This document shows positions 8,874 through 14,264 of a stretch of 14,498 bases of DNA, one piece after another. Source of the stretch: Patescibacteria group bacterium (GTDB lineage: Bacteria; Patescibacteriota; UBA1384); NCBI GenBank assembly GCA_017992655.1, contig JAGOOF010000009.1, positions 1 through 14,498 of the forward strand, written 5' to 3'. Below the pieces are notes generated by a model that worked only from the letters and a program-made list of their open reading frames with translations, did not search any database and was not told the origin of the DNA. Each line of letters begins with the position of its first letter. The stretch's first letter is position 1. The translations under genes and the position numbers were made by a program.

Positions 8874-9578
8874 TTACAAGATGTCTTCTGCCATAATTTT
8901 TCGATACTCCCCCGGTTTTAAATCACCGAGCTTTAGTTTTGCGATACGAATTCGCCTTAGTAACTCTATTTCGAGGCCAATTTTTTGCGCCATGCGCCTA
9001 ATTTGTCTTTTTTTCCCTTCCTCAAGGATAATATAGAATGATATCTTTTTCCCTGTGTGGCGCCAACCAAATATTTTGCTTGGTTTTGTTTTGTAACCGC
9101 CAATATTGATACCTTTTAGTAATTTTTTTAACTGCCGAACGTCCCAATTAGGACGAACAACCGTTGCTTCCACATAATATTCTTTTTCTACGTGATCGTT
9201 GGGACTAGTAATTTTTTGTGTTAGCTCTCCGTCGTTGGTAAGAATAATCAAACCTTCTGAATTTTTATCCAACCTCCCCGCGGGGTAAACTGGAAGATAG
9301 CTTGGGACAAGATCAACTACTTTTTTTGTGGCGAAAGGGTCGTAGCGGGTCGAGGCATAATCTAACGGCTTGTTTAGGGCATAGTAAATATACGTTCGTG
9401 GTTTAATATTTTGTCCACGGACGCTAATATTGGCAGAATTTGGTCTTACCTTAAGCGACAAATCATACACGGTACTACCATTTATTTTAACGTGGCCTGC
9501 GCTAACAATCTCATCCGCTTTACGACGAGAAACACCTAAACATTGTGCTACGAATTTATTTATTCTCCACTTTTTCAT
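8874..9578 (-). CDS. Pseudouridine synthase, RsuA/RluB/RluE/RluF family
   Basis: Enzymes of this family isomerise one uridine in rRNA to pseudouridine. An S4 RNA-binding domain fills about residues 4-55, beginning WRINKFVAQ with the typical SRRKADEIV (17-25). The catalytic domain has NKPLDYAST (69-77), the motif PAGRLDKNSEGLIILTNDGE (99-118) with presumed catalytic Asp104, and the C-terminal block KRQIRRMAQKIG. The phrases ASTRYDP and VVDLVP resemble RluB, which modifies 23S rRNA, but the substrate site cannot be fixed from sequence. Its 234 residues are about normal. The start lies 23 bases inside gpmI, in a different frame, with no clear Shine-Dalgarno, which suggests translational coupling. 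The S4 fold begins at residue 4, which supports this ATG. Confidence 0.93.
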   Translation of the reverse strand: MKKWRINKFVAQCLGVSRRKADEIVSAGHVKINGSTVYDLSLKVRPNSANISVRGQNIKPRTYIYYALNKPLDYASTRYDPFATKKVVDLVPSYLPVYPAGRLDKNSEGLIILTNDGELTQKITSPNDHVEKEYYVEATVVRPNWDVRQLKKLLKGINIGGYKTKPSKIFGWRHTGKKISFYIILEEGKKRQIRRMAQKIGLEIELLRRIRIAKLKLGDLKPGEYRKIMAEDIL

Positions 9579-11154
9579 TTTCTATATTATTTGTTCTGTT
9601 TATTGCGATTAAGCTTTTGCCAGTCATTTCTTTTGGTTGCTCTAGGTTGAATAATTGTAACACAGTGGGAGCGATATCGCTTAACCTGCCACTAGTGCGC
9701 AATATGTAGCTACCGTTTGTTGAGTTAGGGGTAACAACAACAAAAGGAACAGGGTTTTTTGTATGCTCTGTCGATGACTCGCCGGCAATAGGATTAATAA
9801 CCTGCTCTGCATTGCCGTGATCGGCAGTAACGAGCGTATGAAAATTAAACTTCTTCGCTGTTTCAATAAGGGCTCTTAACTGTTCATCGACACATTCGCA
9901 CGCTTTAACAACCGCTGCAAAGTTACCCGTGTGTCCAACCATATCTGGGTTGGCATAGTTAGCAACAATAAAGCGGTATTTTTGCTTTTCGATAACGTTG
10001 ATAAGGTTTTCTGTAATTTCCGGTGCGCTCATCTCAGGTTGCAGGTCATAAGTTGCTACTTTTGGCGAGGGAACTAAAATTCGATCTTCTAGTGGGTATG
10101 GTTTTTCTACTGTGCCATTAAAAAAATATGTAACGTGTGCGTATTTTTCTGTTTCCGCAATGTGTAGTTGTGCGATATTGTTTCTCGCGAGTGTCGAAGC
10201 TAGTGTTGTAGTGATTCTTTCAGGCTTGAAGGCAATGTACGGTCGTACACCAATATCTGCCTCGACCCCATAAGGAATCATAGAAACAAAAAACAAACCG
10301 GAGAGAGTTGGGGCGCGGTTGTAGCCATCAATAGCTGTTTTTATGAACGCCTGCATTATTTGCCGTGCTCTGTCGGAACGGAAGTTCCAAAATATGACCG
10401 AGTCGTTGTTCTTTACCGGGGGTGGCTTTTTGCCATTTTTCGCAATAATAGTTGGGCTGATGAACTCATCGGTATTACCAGACGTATAGGATTCCGCGAC
10501 TGCTCCTATTGGACTTGTGGCAACTTTTCCCACACCTTTTACCATCGCTTGGTAAGCCTTGTCTATCCGTAGCCAATTTTTGTTGCGATCCATCGCGTAA
10601 TAACGGCCAGAAATGGTGGCAATATGGCCGGTTTTTAGTTTGCTCATTTCGGAAATTAAGCGTGAGATGTACTCCTGTGCACTCATCGGTGAGCTATCAC
10701 GTCCGTCAGTAAATATATGAAAATATACGTTTTTTAACCCAACCTTGGCAGCCATATGAAGAAGAGCGATGGCGTGTGCAATGTGGCCATGCGTTCCCCC
10801 GTCGCTTAGAAGTCCCATTATGTGCAAGTTATTACTTGTATTCTTAACACGTTGCATAGCGGAGAGTAAGACCTCGTTTTTAAAAAACTCTCCATTTTCA
10901 ATTGCTTCATTAATATGAAGAATGTCCTGACGAACAATGCGCCCGGCACCAATGTTTAAATGGCCAACCTCGGAGTTACCCATTTCGTGGCCGGGAAGGC
11001 CAACGTCAGTGCCATTTGCTTTGAGCTCAGAGCGGGGGTAGTTTTTCCATACATAGTCAAAATAAGGAGTTTTTGCAATGGCGATGGCATTTCCGCCCCA
11101 AGGCTCTGCTAATCCCCATCCGTCTAAAATTAGTAACAGAACATTATTTTTCAT
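9556..11154 (-). CDS. gpmI: 2,3-bisphosphoglycerate-independent phosphoglycerate mutase
   Basis: This enzyme interconverts 3- and 2-phosphoglycerate in glycolysis, using two metal ions (manganese in well-studied members) and a phosphoserine intermediate. Family residues are in place: Asp11 in LDGWG, nucleophile Ser61 in GNSEVGH, His122, Asp153 in DGRDSSP, Arg184 and Arg190, Arg259 and Arg262, Lys337, Asp404 and His408 in NPDMVGHTG, Asp445-His446 in TADHGN, and His464 in STEHT. Length is 532 residues against about 510. The extra part is a C-terminal tail after MTGKSLI, and the next gene's start is embedded in that tail. The ATG lies one base after the eno stop with no Shine-Dalgarno, so translation is probably by reinitiation from eno. 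Pairing with enolase makes metabolic sense, because the product 2-phosphoglycerate is the enolase substrate. Confidence 0.97.
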   Translation of the reverse strand: MKNNVLLLILDGWGLAEPWGGNAIAIAKTPYFDYVWKNYPRSELKANGTDVGLPGHEMGNSEVGHLNIGAGRIVRQDILHINEAIENGEFFKNEVLLSAMQRVKNTSNNLHIMGLLSDGGTHGHIAHAIALLHMAAKVGLKNVYFHIFTDGRDSSPMSAQEYISRLISEMSKLKTGHIATISGRYYAMDRNKNWLRIDKAYQAMVKGVGKVATSPIGAVAESYTSGNTDEFISPTIIAKNGKKPPPVKNNDSVIFWNFRSDRARQIMQAFIKTAIDGYNRAPTLSGLFFVSMIPYGVEADIGVRPYIAFKPERITTTLASTLARNNIAQLHIAETEKYAHVTYFFNGTVEKPYPLEDRILVPSPKVATYDLQPEMSAPEITENLINVIEKQKYRFIVANYANPDMVGHTGNFAAVVKACECVDEQLRALIETAKKFNFHTLVTADHGNAEQVINPIAGESSTEHTKNPVPFVVVTPNSTNGSYILRTSGRLSDIAPTVLQLFNLEQPKEMTGKSLIAINRTNNIENEKVENK

Positions 11155-11155
11155 A

Positions 11156-12319
11156 TTAACGTTGTAGCTCTTCTTCTATTCTTAAAAGGCGGTTGTATTT
11201 TGCTACTCTTTCACCGCGAGCTGGCGCTCCGTCTTTTATGTACTCTGCGCCGACCCCTACTGCTAAATCGGCAATAAACGTATCCTCTGTTTCTCCGGAG
11301 CGGTGTGAAACAACAACCTTGTAACTGTTTTCCTGGGCAAGCCTAACTACATTTAATGTTTCTGTTAATGTCCCGATTTGGTTTGGTTTGATTAAAACAG
11401 CGTTGGCAATTTTTCTCTCTATCCCTTTGCGGACATATGTGGTATTGGTAACGAAAAGATCATCGCCTACAATCATAACTCTGCTAGATAGTTCTTCCGA
11501 CATTTCTTGCCAGCCGTCCCAATCGTCTTCAGGTAATGGGTCTTCAAGGGAAAGAATATCTCCTTCTGCCACTAGTCTATGGTAGTTAAGCCAAGAGGGC
11601 TTATTGCCCGCAAAATCGAATGCGATGTGATTATCGCCAGTTTCGCGTAACGCTTCTATTGCCTCTTTATCGTCAATAAGATTAGGTGCATATCCACCCT
11701 CATCTCCAACGCCAGTCGAGTAACCACGGTTTTTTAAATAACTATGAAGGCGATGGTACTGCTCAACTGCTGACCTTAGCCTTTCACGAAACGTTGTGTT
11801 TGTGGGAACAACCATAAATTCTTGTATTTCTAGGTTGTTATCAGCATGTTCTCCACCGTTTATAAGGTTAAACATTGCAACTGGCAAGCGTAAAACATTT
11901 TTATTTTCCGCTAGGTTGCTGATATAGCGGTACAAAGGTTGGTGTGAGATAAAGGCTCCTGCTTTAGCCACAGCGAGCGATGTGGCTAAAATTGCATTGG
12001 CACCTAATTTTTCTTTATTTTGAGTGCCGTCAAGCTCTATCAAAGCGTTGTCTATTTCTGCCTGTTTTAATGGATCCATTCCCATAAGCGCAGAAGAAAT
12101 AACGGTGCTAACGTTACTTGTTGCGCGCAGTACACCATTGCCCGCATAGCGGCTCTCATCGTTATCTCTAAGCTCGTGCGCTTCTCTGCTACCGGTGGAT
12201 TTACCGCTTGGCACACTTGCAAGAAAATAGTTTCCGTTGTCGAGAAAAAGTTTTGCTTCTACCGTTGGGTTGCCCCGAGAGTCAATTATCTCACTACCAA
12301 CTATTTTGGTGATGGCCAT
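11156..12319 (-). CDS. eno: Enolase (phosphopyruvate hydratase), compact form
   Basis: Enolase converts 2-phosphoglycerate to phosphoenolpyruvate. Active-site residues are all present: His158 and Glu167 in GGEHADNNLEIQEFM, Glu207 in GVGDEGGYAPN, metal ligands Asp235, Glu259 and Asp286, Lys311 in LIKPNQIGTLTET, His339-Arg340-Ser341 in SHRSGETEDT, and Lys362. Length is 387 against about 430. Spacing between landmarks matches E. coli except Glu207-Asp235 (about 9 shorter) and Asp235-Glu259 (about 20 shorter), so the loss sits in one part of the barrel. The substrate loop reads PSGKSTG where PSGASTG is commoner, and Lys362 is followed by Asp rather than Thr. A strong AAGGAGGA three bases before the ATG and an extended -10 promoter make it the first gene of the cluster. 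Confidence 0.96.
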   Translation of the reverse strand: MAITKIVGSEIIDSRGNPTVEAKLFLDNGNYFLASVPSGKSTGSREAHELRDNDESRYAGNGVLRATSNVSTVISSALMGMDPLKQAEIDNALIELDGTQNKEKLGANAILATSLAVAKAGAFISHQPLYRYISNLAENKNVLRLPVAMFNLINGGEHADNNLEIQEFMVVPTNTTFRERLRSAVEQYHRLHSYLKNRGYSTGVGDEGGYAPNLIDDKEAIEALRETGDNHIAFDFAGNKPSWLNYHRLVAEGDILSLEDPLPEDDWDGWQEMSEELSSRVMIVGDDLFVTNTTYVRKGIERKIANAVLIKPNQIGTLTETLNVVRLAQENSYKVVVSHRSGETEDTFIADLAVGVGAEYIKDGAPARGERVAKYNRLLRIEEELQR

Positions 12320-12320
12320 T

Positions 12321-12345
12321 TTCCTCCTTATTTTTTATTATAGCA
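12321..12345 (-). promoter_or_regulatory. Promoter and strong ribosome-binding site of eno
   Basis: On the minus strand TGC-TATAAT (12337-12345) is a consensus extended -10. No good -35 is seen at the usual distance, as is common for such promoters. Transcription would begin near 12330, only about 11 bases before the ATG, so the message would start almost at the Shine-Dalgarno AAGGAGGA (12322-12329). Confidence 0.7.
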
Positions 12346-12368
12346 GAAGAATTACAAGCGTGAGGGGG

Positions 12369-12397
12369 TTGACAAAGACTAGTGATTGCATAACAAT
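12369..12397 (+). promoter_or_regulatory. Divergent plus-strand promoter for a small RNA
   Basis: A perfect TTGACA (12369-12374) is followed after 16 bases by TAACAAT (12391-12397), a weaker -10. It points away from eno, and its upstream region is shared with the eno promoter. No plus-strand protein gene follows; a strong terminator lies about 90 bases downstream, so it is assigned to the candidate small RNA. Confidence 0.55.
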
Positions 12398-12405
12398 GGT
12401 TATGC
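12388..12405. repeat. Perfect 7+7 palindrome, operator candidate
   Basis: GCATAAC-AATG-GTTATGC is a perfect inverted repeat with a 4-base centre. It overlaps the -10 and the expected start site of the plus-strand promoter, where a repressor would typically bind. As it lies at or before the start of the transcript, a DNA-level role is likelier than an RNA hairpin. Confidence 0.45.
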
Positions 12406-12490
12406 TGCTCCATCGGCAGCCTCACGCCCACCCCGGACTGGATCCCTCCTGATCCTCCCACCACCCCCATCCAGTCCGGGGGCTTTTTTT
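12403..12490 (+). ncRNA. Candidate small RNA with a C-rich, anti-Shine-Dalgarno-like loop
   Basis: The interval is bounded by a TTGACA-type promoter and a strong intrinsic terminator on the same strand, giving an RNA of about 85-90 nt with no following gene. A first small hairpin is possible, GCTGC-TCCATCG-GCAGC (12404-12420). A single-stranded stretch follows, then the 13-bp terminator stem with a 25-base loop (12444-12468). The loop is almost all pyrimidine and contains CCTCC twice (12445-12449 and 12454-12458), the core of the 16S anti-Shine-Dalgarno. It could pair for six bases with AGGAGG before eno and before the 244-residue gene. It does not resemble SRP RNA, 6S RNA, tmRNA or RNase P RNA. 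The exact 5' end is inferred. Confidence 0.5.
12431..12490 (+). terminator. Intrinsic terminator, plus strand
   Basis: CCCCGGACTGGAT (12431-12443) pairs perfectly with ATCCAGTCCGGGG (12469-12481) and is followed by GC and seven T (12484-12490). The T tract is on the plus strand only; the minus-strand side shows no comparable tract, so the direction is clear. The 25-base loop is unusually large for a terminator. Confidence 0.85.
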
Positions 12491-12536
12491 AACGGCAGTT
12501 TCCGATTTAATGATCGTTACTCAATATAATAAATTG

Positions 12537-12566
12537 AAAAATAAGCGCCCCATGGAGGGGCGCTTA
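12537..12566 (-). terminator. Intrinsic terminator of the 244-residue gene
   Basis: TAAGCGCCCC and GGGGCGCTTA form a perfect 10-bp stem (12542-12551 with 12557-12566) around a 5-base loop. On the minus strand five T follow (12541-12537). It begins 4 bases past the stop codon at 12571 and closes the two-gene unit to its right. Confidence 0.85.
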
Positions 12567-12570
12567 AGTG

Positions 12571-13305
12571 TTAGAGGGTTTCGCAAGCACGCCGTATGTA
12601 CTGGCGTACCTTCTCTGGGTCAAAACCCGTTTGGTGATAGCGTTTTGCCGACATTTTGGTGCCGGCAATTGTGTCCAGACTAATGCCCGGATGTTCGCGA
12701 GCGAGACTCCACATCAATGGAATATCGCCCGGGCCAACGTTACCCGTTAGGACGATCGACACACTCGGGAAATTTGCCTCGAGCGTACCCAACAAGGACT
12801 GGGTTTGGTACAGAGGTATCATTTCTCGACGCGTGTAGTCTAGAGAAAGCACCTCTACGAGCCCATCGAGCGCGCGTAACTCACGGACAAGTGTTTTGCA
12901 ATCCACTTTATCCGCCTCGGCTACGCGCAGGGCAACAAACCCCACGCATTGCGAACGACTGCGCACATAGTCGATCACTTTAGGGTGAGGGAGAGTATCG
13001 CACTCTACCTGCACCCCGTCGACAGTGCTACCGATGACCTCGCAAAGCCGAAGAAGATTTTCGTGAAGCATTGTTGGCTCTTTCGGCTCATAGTGCACGA
13101 CAGTGTACAGCTTTGGGTCAGACTTCGCAGCCGAGATGATGTTTTCAACATCGCGCCCGTCGAAATTATCACCACGAAAGCTAACGCCAACTTTTACCTG
13201 GCGCGCTCTCATGTCTGGCGACGCTTCGTAGAGGCCGCATAACGCCGCTTCTACGGTTTGGGCATTTTCCACCCCGGTGACTCCAACGTACGGGATAGGA
13301 TTCAT
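12571..13305 (-). CDS. Conserved-looking hypothetical protein, predicted (beta/alpha)8 barrel
   Basis: I do not recognise this 244-residue protein. Eight strand-like segments alternate with helical stretches: YVGVTG (6-11), QVKVGVSF (36-43), LYTVVHYEP (66-74), GVQVEC (97-102), VGFVALRVA (121-129), VEVLSLD (150-156), SIVLTGNVG (183-191) and ISLDTIAG (208-215), then a C-terminal helix. This is the pattern of a TIM barrel. The Gly-rich turn after strand 7 and the strand 8 region recall phosphate-binding barrels such as TrpF, but the TrpF catalytic Cys in strand 1 is absent, so that activity should not be assigned. An in-frame ATG exists at 13335, but AAGGAGG (13311-13317) sits five bases before the ATG at 13305, which fixes the start. 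It is GC-rich compared with eno and rpoB, and probably shares a transcript with the gene at 13375-14154. Confidence 0.85.
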   Translation of the reverse strand: MNPIPYVGVTGVENAQTVEAALCGLYEASPDMRARQVKVGVSFRGDNFDGRDVENIISAAKSDPKLYTVVHYEPKEPTMLHENLLRLCEVIGSTVDGVQVECDTLPHPKVIDYVRSRSQCVGFVALRVAEADKVDCKTLVRELRALDGLVEVLSLDYTRREMIPLYQTQSLLGTLEANFPSVSIVLTGNVGPGDIPLMWSLAREHPGISLDTIAGTKMSAKRYHQTGFDPEKVRQYIRRACETL

Positions 13306-13338
13306 TCTCGCCTCCTTATTGGCATAAGTTAACAACTA

Positions 13339-13370
13339 ACGCCCTCGCCTATTTCCATAAGCGAGGGCGT
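13339..13370 (-). terminator. Intercistronic hairpin between the two GC-rich genes
   Basis: ACGCCCTCGC and GCGAGGGCGT form a perfect 10-bp stem with a 12-base loop, starting 4 bases after the stop of the upstream gene. The minus-strand sequence that follows (TAGTTGTTAAC) is only mildly T-rich. It may terminate partially or protect the upstream message, with readthrough into the 244-residue gene, which has no obvious promoter of its own. Confidence 0.5.
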
Positions 13371-13374
13371 GAGG

Positions 13375-14154
13375 TTAGAAAAACTTCCCTTCATAGGTTA
13401 CTCCTCCTATGAGGTGTTCGCCGTCCCACAGGTAGTAGTACTCCGCTGGCACGCCACCGAACATTTGCCCGGTGTAGCCAGTACGGAACACTACACTTTG
13501 GGGAATAAGGGCGACAATCTGCCTCCCGCCTCTTGTCTTACCGCCGGCTTCGCTCACCACCCGCCCCTGTGCTAACACTTTACCTGGAAACGGGAGGTAA
13601 CAAATAGTGGGCCAGCCCCAGTAGCCCGGTTCCCCACAGACAGGGCAGAAGGGAGGCGGTACAAGGTCGTCGCCTGTAGCGCCACAGTGGCAACGCCAGC
13701 CACAACGATCACCGCTGTGGCTATTGGTCCCGTGGTGGCCAATTGGTGTCTCGAACACCACAAGTACGTGGTCGGACACTGTTGCCCTTGACTCTGCGAA
13801 GAGCCGAAAGCGACGACGGCTTTCCTCTACGACCCGAGCGTAGAGTAACCGTCCGAAGGCTTTGCCTTCGTCAGGGTGCTTAGCCCTGAGCCTGCACCGA
13901 TCCACCACTTGTAGTGGCGCATGGCAGAGCTGGCACACCGCATACGCGGTGCAGAGCTCTTTGCCCCGATCGGGGCAGGGCAGAAGCTCCGGGTTTTCCA
14001 CCGGAATTATGCCCAAGGCTTTCCTACCACAAACTCCCTGCTCGCCTACCACAATTGCTGGGAGATTTTGAATTCTTCCTCTGTAGCGCGGAAGTTGTAC
14101 CTCTGCTCCCCGCTCCACAGTTCCGTGCCGAATGGTGAAAACCTTGTACACCAT
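13375..14154 (-). CDS. Hypothetical cysteine-rich protein with a predicted zinc ribbon
   Basis: I do not recognise this 259-residue protein. It has 12 cysteines. C155-x-C157-x12-C170-x2-C173 (each pair followed by Gly) has the spacing of a zinc ribbon. A second cluster, C68-x5-C74-x2-C77-x9-C87, could bind another metal. No signal peptide or membrane helix is evident; the rest mixes basic stretches (RLRAKH, EESRRRFR) with Gly-rich strands, so nucleic-acid binding is possible but unproven. The start is uncertain: ATG at 14154 has AAAAGGGG ten bases upstream, while the in-frame ATG at 14190 has no Shine-Dalgarno and lies only about 8 bases from the inferred transcription start. Sampled lines are about 58% GC, well above the flanks. 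A promoter upstream and hairpin downstream support a real gene. Confidence 0.75.
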   Translation of the reverse strand: MVYKVFTIRHGTVERGAEVQLPRYRGRIQNLPAIVVGEQGVCGRKALGIIPVENPELLPCPDRGKELCTAYAVCQLCHAPLQVVDRCRLRAKHPDEGKAFGRLLYARVVEESRRRFRLFAESRATVSDHVLVVFETPIGHHGTNSHSGDRCGWRCHCGATGDDLVPPPFCPVCGEPGYWGWPTICYLPFPGKVLAQGRVVSEAGGKTRGGRQIVALIPQSVVFRTGYTGQMFGGVPAEYYYLWDGEHLIGGVTYEGKFF

Positions 14155-14166
14155 GTGTTGTACACC
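14144..14166 (-). repeat. Direct repeat straddling the start codon of the cysteine-rich gene
   Basis: TTGTACACC occurs at 14144-14152 and 14158-14166 on the plus strand (GGTGTACAA in the message), 14 bases apart. Each copy contains the palindrome TGTACA. The ATG at 14152-14154 lies at the boundary of the first copy and the ribosome-binding region overlaps the second. Confidence 0.5.
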
Positions 14167-14204
14167 CCTTTTCGCTTTTTTAATGTGCATTAGTGCAACT
14201 ATCT

Positions 14205-14233
14205 TTTTTACCCAAAAAGTGGGTTAATGTCAA
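14205..14233 (-). promoter_or_regulatory. Promoter of the cysteine-rich protein gene
   Basis: On the minus strand a perfect TTGACA (14228-14233) is followed by a 17-base spacer and TAAAAA (14205-14210). The geometry equals that of the rpoB promoter. The spacer edge carries a 5+5 inverted repeat, ACCCA-AAAAG-TGGGT (14210-14224), which could be an operator. Transcription would start near 14198. Confidence 0.7.
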
Positions 14234-14234
14234 G

Positions 14235-14264
14235 TAGTACGATAAAAATTTAAGTTATAGTACG
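14235..14264. repeat. Short direct repeat upstream of the promoter
   Basis: TAGTACG occurs at 14235-14241 and 14258-14264, 23 bases apart, just upstream of the -35 element; the second copy overlaps the end of the glutaredoxin-like gene. Two seven-base copies may be chance. Confidence 0.25.

Noticed and set aside
12397..12452. An 18-codon plus-strand ORF (MVMLLHRQ...) ending in the loop of the terminator, resembling a leader peptide
   Set aside because: There is no Shine-Dalgarno, the ATG lies at or before the inferred transcription start, there is no run of a regulatory amino acid, and no plus-strand gene follows to be attenuated.
12437..12470. G-rich run on the minus strand, a possible G-quadruplex
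   Set aside because: It has only three runs of three or more G within the stretch, and it is simply the complement of the C-rich terminator loop on the strand that appears to be transcribed.
12525..12530. TATAAT on the plus strand between the two terminators
   Set aside because: There is no -35-like element at the right distance and no gene or terminator downstream on that strand that it could serve.
13306..13335. Upstream in-frame ATG that would lengthen the 244-residue protein by ten residues
   Set aside because: The strong AAGGAGG at 13311-13317 lies inside this extension and is correctly spaced for the ATG at 13305.
13862..14193. Plus-strand ORFs of 69-90 codons opposite the cysteine-rich gene
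   Set aside because: They are antisense to a longer frame with a promoter and downstream hairpin, lack ribosome-binding sites, and show no recognisable domain; GC-rich DNA yields such shadows.
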